From assembly GCF_000171615.1 (NCBI RefSeq), contig NZ_ABFU01000065.3, forward strand, positions 3,090 through 48,603: DNA of 45,514 nt, given 5' to 3'. Below, piece after piece: positions 18,134-27,793 of the stretch. The stretch comes from Bacillus coahuilensis m4-4. GTDB taxonomy: Bacteria; Bacillota; Bacilli; Bacillales; Bacillaceae_K. Below the pieces are notes generated by a model that worked only from the letters and a program-made list of their open reading frames with translations, had not been told where the DNA came from and did no database searches. Every line of letters begins with the position of its first letter. Positions within the stretch are counted from its first letter, which is position 1. Both the position numbers and the translations under genes were made by a program.

Positions 18134-19826
18134 ATGGAAAGGTTCATTAAATTTATTGATTCTTTAAAAACAAATTTTGATACCCATGAGCATAAAAGCT
18201 CTAATCAGGCGTATGAATTGTTAAGCTCCTTTTTAATTCATTCTGAAGATGCCATATTAATTATTAATCCTAATGGTATTGTCATGCAAGTAAATCCAGC
18301 TTTTGAAAAACTGTATGGTTGGACGCAGGAGGAACTAGCTGGAAAAGAGGTTCCGTTTGAGTGTCATATGGAAGAAGTAAGGGATCTCATTACTCGCATT
18401 AAAAATGGGGAAAAGATTAGTTCATATAAAACCACAAGAAAGAATAAGTATGCTCAATCTTTAGACGTATCAATAACGTTATCCGCAATACGAAATGAGC
18501 AGGGAGATATTGTTGCCATAAGCTCGTTTATTCGTGACATAGGTGAGCAGGTGAAAGCACAAAGTAAGTTAAATGAGAGTCGTTCTAAATATCGTTCCTT
18601 ATTCAAATATTGTCCCGATGCAATCTTCTCGTTGGATAATAAAGGGAAAATATTAGAAGTGAATCCCATAACTGAAAGTCTGTGTGAGACCTCAAAAGAA
18701 TTTTTAATCCATAGCAATTTTTTAGAATGGGTCCATAATGAGGATATCGACTATTTTATTGAACAGTATCAAGAAACGTTAAAAGGTCAATCCAATACGT
18801 ATGATTTAAAAATTATTACTAGAATGGGTTCAGAAAAAAACATAACAGTATCGAGCATCCCAATTATTATAAACGGAATTGTTTCAGGCATCTATTGTAT
18901 TGCACAGGATATGACTGAATCGATTAAAGCATTAGAAAAATTAGAAGAGAGTGAGGGGCGATATCGACTTATTGCTGAACAATCACGAGACTTAATTGCT
19001 CTTTTAGACCGTAATGGAGTCTGCACCTATGCCTCACCTTCCCACTTTTATTTATTGGGCTATCATGTAGAAGATGTGATAGGAAAAAAAATACAAAGAG
19101 AATATTTATCAAGATGATAGAAAATATTTTCAGGATAAGCTGTTTGAGAGTATCCTATTAGGTCAGTCTTTTAAAGGCAGAGTGAGGGTTAAAACATTTG
19201 AACATGGGTATATATGGTGTGATATTCAGGGTACACCAGTTTATGAAGAGCATGTATTCAAACATATTATTCTAACTTCCCGTGATGTCACCCAACAAGT
19301 TAAATATGAAGAGGAATTAAAGCAGTTAGCATTTTATGATGAATTGACAGGTCTACCAAATAGAAGGTTGTTTGTTGACCGGGCAGAGCACAATCTTGCA
19401 AGGTGTGAAAGAAATCATTTGAAATTTGCCTTATTATTTTTAGATGGAGATGGGTTCAAAAGCATTAATGACCAGTATGGACACGATGTAGGAGATGAAT
19501 TCTTAAAAGAGTGTGCTGCTAGATTAAAGAATGTGGTTCGGAAAGAAGATACAATTTCTCGATTTGGTGGGGATGAATTTGTCATATTGTTAACTTCCGT
19601 AGATAATGAAGACGAAATTGAAGAAGCAGCAACTAGATATGTTTCTACGATGGATAAACCACTGATCATTAAAGGAAATGAAATACAGGCTACATTCAGT
19701 GTAGGAATATCAGTTTTCCCCAAAAATGGATCAACCATTGAAGAACTTATGAAGCAGGCAGATGAAGCGTTATATATGGCAAAGGAAAGAGGTAAAAATC
19801 AGTTTGTATTTTACAATGAATGGTAA
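18134..19826 (+). CDS. PAS-PAS-PAS-GGDEF diguanylate cyclase (one frameshift)
   Basis: About 564 residues after removing one A from a run of eight at about 19083-19090, which joins VIGKKYKENIYQDD. Three PAS domains (about residues 30-145, 150-270, 275-395) precede a GGDEF domain with LTGLPNRR, the nucleotide-binding YGHDVGDEFL, intact RFGGDEF, and an RKED inhibitory I-site five residues before the signature. It should make c-di-GMP and be product-inhibited. There are no membrane helices; the input is probably a small ligand, heme or flavin in a PAS domain, but none can be named. AAGGAGG precedes ATG 18134. It is the last gene of the DUF342-EAL-GGDEF run. Confidence 0.88.
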
Positions 19827-19874
19827 GAACGTAAAAAGAGAATGCCATTTTTAGTGCATTCTCTTTTTACGTTC
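19827..19874. terminator. Bidirectional terminator between the cyclase gene and rsfA
   Basis: Perfect 19-bp inverted repeat (outer arms GAACGTAAAAAGAGAATGC and its complement) with a 10-base loop. It separates convergent genes. Confidence 0.9.
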
Positions 19875-19880
19875 ATTCTA

Positions 19881-20678
19881 TTATTCAGCCATCTTCTCAA
19901 GATTTCCGTTACGGTCCATCTTGAAAGAAGGAGAACTGTTTTCTTCTTCAAATAGTACTAGCTTACGAGCGCGGTTCATGATTTGCATAAGCGTTTCATA
20001 ATCCTCTTGCATAGTGATAGAATTCTTCTCAAGTTGAGATACTTTCTTTTGAAGCTCTATATTTTCACGACGTAGGTCCGTGATTTCATGCTTTAATCTT
20101 TGATTCTCTGATTTTAAGATATCGGTTTGATACGTAGATGATCCCATTTGCTGTAGGTACGCAATCACTTTTTCCAGATTCATATGACTAGGCATAGGTT
20201 TTGTCTCCGCTGTAGCCGTAAGAGGGCTCGAATAAGTTGGTTCTACTGTTCTTTCAGGCAGAGGTGAATACGCTCCGACCATCGGTTCAGTCTGTTCTTC
20301 TTTTTGCTCGACCATTTCTTTTGGAACAACAGGTGAATCTAGTACATACTCTTCTCCCAATTCAGCTTCCATTGCTTCTAAATCCTCGAATGAAGGTGTA
20401 GGAGGTTGATAGAGTAGCTTCTTCTTGCCACCCTGATCTTTTCCTAAAATTCGCTGACGCTGCTTTCGCTGCTTTTTAGCAAGCTGGAGTGCTTTCTCAT
20501 ACTGATGACGAACGACAGCGTTCCATCTAAATCCACAAGCTGCAGAAGTGCGGTTTAGTTTGTCTCCAACTTCTTCAAATGCATTTAATTGAGTGCTTCC
20601 TTCTCTCACATGACGTAAAACTGTTTCAGCTAATAGTAAATCATTTTCTTCTGTCCAAGCATCTTGTCTTGTTTTCAT
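19881..20678 (-). CDS. rsfA: RsfA-family prespore-specific regulator
   Basis: A 265-residue transcription factor; B. subtilis RsfA (ywfN) is made under sigma-F and tunes sigma-F regulon genes in the forespore. The N-terminal Myb/SANT-like domain is clear ([35 protein letters not shown]). A linker rich in Pro, Glu and Thr follows (about residues 90-180), then a C-terminal coiled coil ([22 protein letters not shown]). I start at ATG 20678 (MKTRQDAW) with GGGAGATGA upstream, since the 42-residue in-frame extension does not resemble the family. It faces ywfO across a small DUF1450 gene, close to the B. subtilis order. Confidence 0.92.
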   Translation of the reverse strand: MKTRQDAWTEENDLLLAETVLRHVREGSTQLNAFEEVGDKLNRTSAACGFRWNAVVRHQYEKALQLAKKQRKQRQRILGKDQGGKKKLLYQPPTPSFEDLEAMEAELGEEYVLDSPVVPKEMVEQKEEQTEPMVGAYSPLPERTVEPTYSSPLTATAETKPMPSHMNLEKVIAYLQQMGSSTYQTDILKSENQRLKHEITDLRRENIELQKKVSQLEKNSITMQEDYETLMQIMNRARKLVLFEEENSSPSFKMDRNGNLEKMAE

Positions 20679-20905
20679 ACACTCATCTCCCATTCCGTGT
20701 TCGACTTCCTCGCTTTTATCATGGGCAAGTTGAAACGGTTTTATACCAAAATGGGAAATATATTTTTCTAATAGTTTTGCTCTACTTGTGTGAGAAATCC
20801 ACAAGATGGAAGTGGAATAAGCCTTGCATTGAGAAGGGATACACTGTAAAATCTCTTAAGATGCCTAAAAAGGTGAAAATTTCATAGAGAAAGGGTTGTT
20901 GTCAT

Positions 20906-21127
20906 ATGTCAAACGAATTTCGTGTTTGCGATGACTGTCAAGCCGTCAATATAAAAACGTTAATTCCAAAGTTAAAGCAATTAGACCCAGAGGCACCAGT
21001 CGAAGTTGGGTGTCAGTCTTACTGCGGACCTGGCCGGAAAAAGACGTTTGCTTTCGTAAATAACCGTCCAGTAGCGGCATTGACAGAAGACGAATTAATG
21101 GAAAAAGTACAAAAGAAAATGAAGTAA
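20906..21127 (+). CDS. DUF1450 (YuzB-like) small four-cysteine protein
   Basis: A 73-residue protein with paired cysteines in VCDDCQAVN and CQSYCGPGR, the signature of the DUF1450/YuzB family, which may bind a metal or Fe-S cluster with a thioredoxin-like ferredoxin fold. The C-terminal part includes [12 protein letters not shown] and a basic tail. ATG 20906 has GAAAGGG upstream. It is divergent from rsfA. Function is not established for this family. Confidence 0.85.
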   Translation: MSNEFRVCDDCQAVNIKTLIPKLKQLDPEAPVEVGCQSYCGPGRKKTFAFVNNRPVAALTEDELMEKVQKKMK

Positions 21128-21424
21128 TAGTAGTAGAATAGACGACATTTTTTTCGAAGATGAATAGCTAGAGGTCTTACGGACTTAAACTATGTATCCA
21201 AAAAGGGGAAGCATGGTTTTAAGGGTGTTAGACCTTTTTGTTTTGATTGGTCAATACAGGGAGTAGTAGAAGTTTGTCGAAAAAAATTTCATATCGTCGT
21301 TCAACCTTGGAATAATAAGGGTATTACCCTATTAAACGTGCTAATTCGACAAGTTCTTAGGATGTACGAAAGAAAAAAAAGTCGTTATAATAGAAGGAAG
21401 ATTCGTAGGAAGAGGGGACGCTTG

Positions 21425-22723
21425 GTGGATTACGCAAACGAAAAACTCCATGAAGAAAAAGTATTTAAAGACCCCGTTCATCGGTATGTACATGTACGAG
21501 ATCGTGTGATATGGGATTTAATTGGAACAAGAGAGTTTCAAAGATTACGCCGAATTAAGCAACTTGGAACAACCTACCTAACCTTCCACGGGGCGGAGCA
21601 TAGCCGATTTAACCATTCCCTTGGTGTGTATGAAATCGTTAGAAGAATTGTGGATGACGTGTTTAGTGGACGCCCAGAATGGAAAGAAGGCGAGCGGTTA
21701 CTTGTCCTTTGTGCGGCACTTCTACATGATTTAGGACATGGACCATTCTCGCATTCTTTTGAGAAGGTATTTGATTTAGACCACGAACAGTTTACGCAAC
21801 GAATTATTTTAGGAGATACAGAGGTCCACGATGTATTAGTCAAGGTCTCTCCAGATTTTCCGAAGCATGTTGCTGAGGTCATTGCGAAGACGTATAAGGA
21901 TAAGCAAGTGGTTAGTCTTATTTCGAGCCAAATCGATGCGGACCGTATGGATTACCTACAGCGAGATGCCTATTTTACAGGAGTCAGCTATGGTCACTTT
22001 GATATGGAACGAATTCTTCGAGTGATGAGACCGAAAGAAGACCAGGTTGTGATTAAACAAAGTGGTATGCATGCCGTAGAGGACTATATTATGAGTCGTT
22101 ACCAAATGTATTGGCAAGTGTATTTTCATCCTGTAACACGTAGTGCAGAAGTGATTTTAACGAAAATTCTTCACCGTGCAAAAGCTCTATACAAACAAGA
22201 GTATCCGTTCAAACAGGACCCCATTCACTTCTATTCACTTTTTGAGACCAATCTCACCTTAGAAGATTACCTCAAGCTAGACGAATCCGTCATCCTGTAT
22301 TACTTCCAAATGTGGCAAGATGAAGAGGATCCTATTTTACGAGATTTATCTAAAAGATTCTTGAATCGTCAGCTATTCAAATACGTTGAGTTTGATCCAG
22401 CGAAAGAATATAAAAAGCATAGTGAGCTAGAGGCTCTCTTTAAAAAAGCAGGCATCGATCCAGACTATTATTTAGTCGTGGATTCGTCCTCTGACTTACC
22501 GTATGACTTCTATAGGCCAGGTGAAGAGGAAGAGCGCCTTCCTATCCATCTTGTGACGCCTTCTGGCGATATCAGAGAGCTCTCACGGGAATCTCATATC
22601 GTCAATGGCATTTCTGGTAAAAGGAGAACGGACCACAAGCTGTACTTTCCTGCTGACCTATTAGAGGATGAGCGAACAAAGAAAACGACCAAACGCCAAA
22701 TAAAAAAACTATTAGACTTATGA
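21425..22723 (+). CDS. ywfO: HD-domain phosphohydrolase YwfO
   Basis: A 432-residue HD-domain protein of the dGTPase-like group. Motifs: FKDPVHRYVHV near the start, EFQRLRRIKQLGTTYLTFHGAEHSRF (first metal-binding His), LLHDLGHGPFSH (HD pair), and a later SSQIDADRMDYLQRD supplying the distal Asp. The annotated family is a nucleotide triphosphohydrolase; the substrate of this copy is inferred. I use GTG 21425, giving a product starting MDYANEKLHEEKVFKDPVHR like B. subtilis YwfO, with GAGGGG seven bases upstream. The in-frame upstream ATG would add a very basic 29-residue extension. It is followed 18 bases later by ywgA. Confidence 0.92.
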   Translation: MDYANEKLHEEKVFKDPVHRYVHVRDRVIWDLIGTREFQRLRRIKQLGTTYLTFHGAEHSRFNHSLGVYEIVRRIVDDVFSGRPEWKEGERLLVLCAALLHDLGHGPFSHSFEKVFDLDHEQFTQRIILGDTEVHDVLVKVSPDFPKHVAEVIAKTYKDKQVVSLISSQIDADRMDYLQRDAYFTGVSYGHFDMERILRVMRPKEDQVVIKQSGMHAVEDYIMSRYQMYWQVYFHPVTRSAEVILTKILHRAKALYKQEYPFKQDPIHFYSLFETNLTLEDYLKLDESVILYYFQMWQDEEDPILRDLSKRFLNRQLFKYVEFDPAKEYKKHSELEALFKKAGIDPDYYLVVDSSSDLPYDFYRPGEEEERLPIHLVTPSGDIRELSRESHIVNGISGKRRTDHKLYFPADLLEDERTKKTTKRQIKKLLDL

Positions 22724-22741
22724 TATAGGAGATGAAGAAGT

Positions 22742-23248
22742 GTGTTGAAAGATCATGTGAAGCTAATGAGCGCTTTTGTAGCTTCTGGTGAAATCATTGG
22801 CCGTAAAAAGCTTCAAAAAATGATATTCATTGCGAAGAAGTTATCCTTCCCGTTCCAAGAAAAATTTCAATTTCACTTTTACGGACCGTACTCTGAAGAA
22901 CTAACTCTTCGCGTCGAAGAGTTATGCGATATGGGATTTATCGAAGAAGTATGGGAGAAAAAAGGTGGCTATTATCAATACCGATATACCGTTACGGAAG
23001 AGGGGCAAAACTTTTTAAACGTGTATGAAGAAAAGATGCCTACTCTTGATACATGCCTTGTCAATATGAACGAAAAGCCGTCTCGTTTCCTTGAGTTGGT
23101 ATCTACGGTATTATTTTTCGATGACCTGGACAAGGAAGACGTGATTGAGAAGGTATTCACGTTAAAATCTAAACAGAAATATACATTAGAAGAGATAGAG
23201 GAAGCCTATCACTATATTGAAAGCTTGCAGAAGACGATCGCCCAGTGA
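22742..23248 (+). CDS. ywgA: YwgA family protein
   Basis: A 168-residue soluble protein, starting GTG 22742 with AGGAGATG upstream. It is all-alpha with winged-helix character: GRKKLQKMIFIAKKL, FYGPYSEEL and GYYQYRYTVTEEG resemble Panacea/SocA-like antitoxin folds, but the family is annotated only as YwgA. It is likely transcribed with ywfO (gap 18 bases), as in B. subtilis. Its stop codon lies inside the terminator hairpin. Biochemical role unknown. Confidence 0.85.
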   Translation: MLKDHVKLMSAFVASGEIIGRKKLQKMIFIAKKLSFPFQEKFQFHFYGPYSEELTLRVEELCDMGFIEEVWEKKGGYYQYRYTVTEEGQNFLNVYEEKMPTLDTCLVNMNEKPSRFLELVSTVLFFDDLDKEDVIEKVFTLKSKQKYTLEEIEEAYHYIESLQKTIAQ

Positions 23249-23262
23249 GGTGGTCGTTTTTT
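23234..23262 (+). terminator. Terminator overlapping the ywgA stop
   Basis: ACGATCGCC pairs with GGTGGTCGT (two G-U pairs), followed by six T. The ywgA stop codon is in the loop. Confidence 0.75.
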
Positions 23263-23345
23263 GAGTGTGGGTGTCATAGGTTTGGGGAAAGATAGAAGAG
23301 AGAGCAATGAATTCGGTCTTTATAAATTGATGGGAGGAATTCTAT

Positions 23346-23741
23346 ATGTTCATTGATTTTCTAGAATTAAACTATTTGGCTATTCTAGCTGGAGCCTTCG
23401 CTTATATGATCTTTGGGGCTGTGTACTATTCTCCGCTTCTCTTTGGCGATGTTTGGATGCAGCTTCATCAAAAGCAGGCAAGTGACCCGGTAAAATTTGC
23501 GGGATCGGCCATAGTAGCTATCGTCAGCTCGTTCTTTATTGCGATTCTGATTCAATTAACAGGCGCCGCTACATTCTCTGAAGGTATCACAGTAGGTCTT
23601 ATTATCGGTGTATTCGTGACCGTATCGTATGCGAAGAATATGCTGTTTGGGATGACGTCAAGAAAAGTATTTGGGATTGCGATAGCAGACCATATTATCA
23701 TCTATAGTATTCTTGGTATATTGCATGCGCTATGGCAATAG
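23346..23741 (+). CDS. DUF1761 membrane protein
   Basis: A 131-residue integral membrane protein with four predicted helices (about residues 8-32, 50-72, 78-98, 108-128). The family motif MIFGAVYYSPLLFGDVW follows helix 1. ATG 23346 has GGGAGGAA upstream, and a terminator follows. The function of DUF1761 is unknown. It is a single-gene unit between ywgA and the convergent ywhB gene. Confidence 0.85.
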   Translation: MFIDFLELNYLAILAGAFAYMIFGAVYYSPLLFGDVWMQLHQKQASDPVKFAGSAIVAIVSSFFIAILIQLTGAATFSEGITVGLIIGVFVTVSYAKNMLFGMTSRKVFGIAIADHIIIYSILGILHALWQ

Positions 23742-23751
23742 AATAGAAAGA

Positions 23752-23783
23752 AAAAGCAATGGACGACTGTCCATTGCTTTTTT
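23752..23783. terminator. Bidirectional terminator between DUF1761 gene and ywhB
   Basis: AGCAATGGAC and GTCCATTGCT form a perfect 10-bp stem with loop GACT, flanked by A and T tracts. Confidence 0.9.
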
Positions 23784-23785
23784 CC

Positions 23786-23974
23786 TTACTCGCTATCACT
23801 TAAACGCTTACCGCCAACAGCATAATGTTGCTTGGACATTTCTTCAATAAAGACAACAATTTTATCCTTCGGAGCCCCAGATGTTTCACTTACGGCCTCG
23901 GTTACCTTCTCAACCATTGCTTGTTTTTGTTCTTCTGAGCGACCCTCTAGCATTTTTACTGTTACATAAGGCAT
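23786..23974 (-). CDS. ywhB: 4-oxalocrotonate tautomerase family enzyme
   Basis: A 62-residue tautomerase subunit starting MPYVTVKMLEGRS; after Met removal Pro1 is the catalytic base, and the second conserved segment is KDKIVVFIEEM. The start at 23974 rather than the in-frame codon six residues earlier is fixed by the need for Pro at position 2 and by GGAGGA upstream. B. subtilis YwhB is a hexameric tautomerase with 2-hydroxymuconate-type substrates, physiological role unclear. Divergent from ywhC, same order as B. subtilis. Confidence 0.93.
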   Translation of the reverse strand: MPYVTVKMLEGRSEEQKQAMVEKVTEAVSETSGAPKDKIVVFIEEMSKQHYAVGGKRLSDSE

Positions 23975-24091
23975 TATGCATTCCTCCGTCACGGGTTATT
24001 TGATACAATACGTATAACGTTTACTTCTTTTAGAATAGTATGTTCTACAGGATAAATGCAAATAAAAAAGAAGAGAGAGGAGTGTGATCAC

Positions 24092-24757
24092 TTGAGTATT
24101 TTTAGTGGCGATTTTTTAGCGAATCTTCCATTTCTCGTGATTGCTCTAGTAATAGGCTTCACGGTTCATGAGTATGCTCATGCCTATGTAGCCTATAAAT
24201 TTGGAGACTCAACCGCAGCAAAACAAGGAAGACTAACCTTAAATCCAGCATCTCACTTGGATCCAATCGGAACCATTTTAATCTTAATTGCAGGCTTTGG
24301 TTGGGCTAGGCCAGTTCCTGTTAACCGTTTTAATTTGAGAAGACCGCGATTACATAGTATTTTAGTATCTGTAGCAGGACCGCTAAGTAACTTTGTTGTC
24401 GCATTTATTGCGACGCCGTTTGCGATATTGTTTATGTATTTTCTAGGAGATTCAGCAGTTACAACGTTCTTTGCTCAATTGTTTCAAACCATCGTCTATT
24501 TGAATGTATTATTGTTTGTCTTTAACTTAATTCCTCTACCACCACTAGATGGATACAGAATTATTGAAGATCTAGTTTCTCCAGATATACGAGCAAAAAT
24601 GTCACAATACGAAATTTATGGTCCGATTATTTTTATCGTACTGATCGTAACACCAATTGGCGATTATACAATTTGGCCATTTTTACAAGGTGGAATTAGA
24701 ACGATTTCTGTAGCATTCTACACATTCTACGACTCGATCTTTTTACTCTTTTTATAA
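24092..24757 (+). CDS. ywhC: Site-2-protease-family (M50) membrane metalloprotease YwhC
   Basis: A 221-residue polytopic protein of the rhomboid-like M50B branch. The zinc motif HEYAH lies in helix 1 (VIGFTVHEYAHAYVA), and the third ligand is the Asp in NLIPLPPLDGYR. LTLNPASHLDPIGT and VSVAGPLSNF are further family marks. I take TTG 24092 as start (AGAGGAG nine bases upstream, protein MSIFSGDFLANL); the ATG at 24056 would add a charged leader not seen in relatives. Eighteen bases separate it from ywhD. Substrate unknown. Confidence 0.9.
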   Translation: MSIFSGDFLANLPFLVIALVIGFTVHEYAHAYVAYKFGDSTAAKQGRLTLNPASHLDPIGTILILIAGFGWARPVPVNRFNLRRPRLHSILVSVAGPLSNFVVAFIATPFAILFMYFLGDSAVTTFFAQLFQTIVYLNVLLFVFNLIPLPPLDGYRIIEDLVSPDIRAKMSQYEIYGPIIFIVLIVTPIGDYTIWPFLQGGIRTISVAFYTFYDSIFLLFL

Positions 24758-24775
24758 AATAAAGGAGGAACACAA

Positions 24776-25285
24776 ATGGAATCAGAAAAAAAGAAAAAAG
24801 TGGGCTTTAATATCATCAAGAACGACCCAACAGACGGCCACGGTGGATACGGGGTCGGTGCTTTAAGCTTGGAAAATATCTCGCCTGTCTTCGTAGACGT
24901 TGAAGAAAAGGATGCATTTGTCGACATCGGTGCGATGCATGCTCGCAGCAGCGTAGAAAAAGGAATCAAATTCACAACAAACCGAGAGGATTCAGAAGGT
25001 GGGAAACCTTTTTGGCTTGTATGGGTAACCATTGATCGAAAAGAAACAGGACCATACTACGCAGGAGTAACGGCCTGTGAATTAGTCGTCAACCGTGAAA
25101 AACGCCGAGGCTATAAGGTATTACCAGACCATGTAAACAAAATGGACAAAAGCCTAAAACGAAAAATAATGGTAGGCGAGATGGATGAAAGCTCCAAAAC
25201 GGTGCTTAAAGAATTTCTGATCAACCACAATGAAGAATTCTGGAACAATTCCTCTGAAGAACTCAAGCAAAGTCTTTCAGTTTAG
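24776..25285 (+). CDS. ywhD: YwhD family protein
   Basis: A 169-residue soluble protein conserved in Bacillaceae. Recognisable segments are GFNIIKNDPTDGHGGYGVGALSLENISPV and FWLVWVTIDRKETGPYYAGV. ATG 24776 has AAAGGAGGA upstream. It follows ywhC in the B. subtilis order and the two are likely co-transcribed. No motif indicates a reaction, and function is unknown. Confidence 0.9.
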   Translation: MESEKKKKVGFNIIKNDPTDGHGGYGVGALSLENISPVFVDVEEKDAFVDIGAMHARSSVEKGIKFTTNREDSEGGKPFWLVWVTIDRKETGPYYAGVTACELVVNREKRRGYKVLPDHVNKMDKSLKRKIMVGEMDESSKTVLKEFLINHNEEFWNNSSEELKQSLSV

Positions 25286-25405
25286 GAAAGAAACTGGGAA
25301 AACTGTGAATAATTTATGACAGTTTTTTGAAAATTTTCTTCACATATTGCTCTTATGAGCGAATGGGAGTAAACTAAAGTCACATCTCGCACAAGATGGA
25401 ACTAG

Positions 25406-25452
25406 GACATGAAAGAACTCGGGCTCTGGACAAGCTCGAGTTTTTTCATGTC
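25406..25452 (+). terminator. Long-stem terminator after ywhD
   Basis: AACTCGGGCT pairs with AGCTCGAGTT, extended by GACATGAAA/TTTCATGTC on the outside; T6 lies inside the extended stem. It is 120 bases after the ywhD stop. Confidence 0.7.
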
Positions 25453-25512
25453 TATTTTTAGGTAAGGAACCGTCGATTGAAATTTTTAAACATCAGCGGT
25501 CAAAAAACCCTC

Positions 25513-25543
25513 AAATAAAAAGAGGAAAGGCCCCAAGCCTTCC
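25513..25543 (-). terminator. Terminator of pbpG
   Basis: On the minus strand GGAAGGC and GCCTTTCC form the stem, followed by TCTTTTTATTT. Confidence 0.75.
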
Positions 25544-25555
25544 CGCTCACATGTA

Positions 25556-27659
25556 TTAAAAAATCCAATCCACAACTCGATCAAATAGTGATTTTCCACT
25601 ATCTGAGCCACTGTCACCGTCGTTCTTTTTACCAGGAAGAAGGTCGCGAATAGATCGATCCTCGCCAATATGGGTTTGGCAAAACTCTGTTGGCTCGGTC
25701 CCAGCGACAAAATACATTTCGCGGGTCACAGGACAATCCTTCGTTGCAACCTTTCCTGTGTGTGGATCTACTTCCACTTTGATCACATTTTCAGTAGGGA
25801 CAAACTCGGCCACTTCTTCATCTTCAAGGGCAGCTTCCATAAACCCAACCCACAGTTCTTTTGCGACAGTATTGTCATAGGCAAGCGTCATTTCAGAATT
25901 GTCGTCATAACCAGTCCACACGCCAGATACGAGCTGAGGGGAATACCCAATCATCCATCGGTCCCATAAAGTAGAACCCGTTTTCGCTGCATACGGGCGA
26001 GTAACCGAATCTAAAACGCTCGATCCAGTTACAGACGAATGATCGTTTAAAGCAGGATCAAATGTCCCAGTGAGCATATCGGTCATTACAAAGGCTTGGT
26101 CAGGATCTAATACCTGAACCCCTTCATTTTCATATTCATAGAGAATAGTCCCATTTGGGTCTTCAATCTTGGTGATAAATACTGGTGCAATGTCACGACC
26201 TCCGTTAGCAAACATGCTATAAGCTTTCACCATGTCGATCACTCGAACTTCACTTGTACCAAGAGGTGCTGAAGGCTCCGAGCCAATAGGTGTGGAAAGA
26301 CCGAACTGCTTTCCCGCATCTATTAACGCATCAAAGCCTAAGAAAAAGTGTGTTTTGACTGCAAATACGTTATCCGATATGCCTATCGCTTGAGCTAGTG
26401 TAATTTCATCATTGCTGTACCGATTGTTGAAATTATGCGGAGCGTACACATCCTCTCCGTCATTATACCGGAAGCTTGTGAGCTCACTTTTCATCGTGGT
26501 CGCAGGATCAAATCCTGACTCTAACGCAGCATAATACAATAACGGCTTAATCGTCGAACCAGGCTGTCGTATCGCTTGTGTAGCACGGTTAAAAGGACTT
26601 TTCACATAGTCGGTTCCTCCCACCATCGCGGTCACATATCCCGTTTCTGGATCCATTGAAGTAAGTGCAACCTGAAGCTTAGACCCTTCATTGACAATCA
26701 ATTCTTTTACTAATCTCTCAGCGGCTTCCTGATGCTTCACATTGAGCGTCGTGTGAATACGCAAGCCACCAAGTTCAATTTGGCGGTCTGTCATGCCTAA
26801 CTGATTTTGTAAAATATAGTGCACTCGGTCTTGGAAATAAGGAGCCGTTTGCGTCACTTCTAGGTTATGTTTCCAATAATTACAGGCTTCTCCGCTAGTG
26901 CTGTGCTTTTCTGAGACTCTGTGATCTTTCCGTCTTCTATCATTTCATCTAATACAACGGTTTGCCGAGTTGTGGATTTCTCTAAATCTGCGACAGGGGA
27001 GTAGGAGCTAGGCGCTTTTGGAATTCCTGCTAAAATTGTCGCTTCCCCTAACGTCAACTCACTCGCCGATTTGCCAAAATAATACTGACTGGCGGCTTCC
27101 ACTCCGTAAGCTCCGTGACCATAATAGATGGTATTTAAGTAACCTTCTAAAATATCATTTTACTATAAAATAGCTCAAGCCTTATGCTATACATGGCTTC
27201 AGATAATTTTCTCGACCACGTTTTATCATGGGTTAAATACAAATTACGAGCATACTGCTGTGTAATGGTACTGGCTCCTTGAACTTTAGACATCGCTTTA
27301 ATGTCCGCAACAGCTGCCCCGGCAATCCGCTTTAAATCAAAGCCAAGATGGTCGTAGAACTTTTTGTCTTCTACTGATATGGTCGCATCGATTAAAGCGG
27401 GTGATATGTCCTCAAGGTTGACCCAATAGCGTTTTTCCCCATTATGCGTTTCTCCGAATATCTTCCCATCAGAGGAATAGTAGAGATTGGACTGGGGAAC
27501 AGCTAGAGTAGGAGCCCCTTGGATTTTCGCATACGTCAAAATGCCAAGCACGGTAATAGAGAGAAGCAACCCCACTATAATTGAAAGAATCACAAGTGCT
27601 CGCAGCCATTTCAGCGTTTTAGAAAAATTCATTCCCTTAAAATTCGGCATAATCTCCAT
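25556..27659 (-). CDS. pbpG: Class A penicillin-binding protein 2D (two frameshifts)
   Basis: Bifunctional peptidoglycan synthase, about 701 residues once two missing A are restored (near 27158-27161, giving YSKNDILEGYLNTIYYG; near 26860, giving GKHNLEVTQTAPYF). N-terminal membrane anchor (LRALVILSIIVGLLLSITVLG), GT51 domain with EDKKFYDHLGFD and GASTITQQYARN, transpeptidase with the nucleophile Ser in RQPGSTIKP, the SDN motif and KTGST, and a C-terminal tail ending in RVVDWIF. In B. subtilis PBP2d (ywhE) is made in the forespore under sigma-F/sigma-G and supports germ-cell-wall synthesis. A sigma-G-type promoter is visible upstream. The order ywhD-pbpG-speE-speB is conserved. Confidence 0.93.
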
Positions 27660-27706
27660 TCTCTCACCCCTTTTTTCACAAAAATCTATCATACTATTAT
27701 AGCCTC

Positions 27707-27737
27707 TAGTATGGGGGCCAAATCTATATTTTATACA
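27707..27737 (-). promoter_or_regulatory. Sigma-G-type promoter of pbpG
   Basis: On the minus strand TGTATA (27737-27732), an 18-base spacer, then CATACTA (27713-27707). This fits the sigma-G consensus in both boxes and spacing and lies 47 bases before the chosen pbpG start. Confidence 0.7.
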
Positions 27738-27765
27738 AGAACTGAAAAATAGTAGAAAATTTTTC

Positions 27766-27793
27766 TTGATATTTCCCGTCATTCGACTATACT
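27766..27793 (+). promoter_or_regulatory. Sigma-A promoter of speE-speB
   Basis: TTGATA at 27766-27771, 16-bp spacer, TATACT at 27788-27793. It implies a leader of about 130 bases before speE, containing a perfect hairpin (ACGAAAG-ACTT-CTTTCGT, 27881-27898). Confidence 0.6.

Noticed and set aside
21190-21240. Terminator after the DUF1450 gene (CCAAAAAGG ... CCTTTTTG)
   Set aside because: The arms are about 25 bases apart and mostly A/T, so it is too weak to call.
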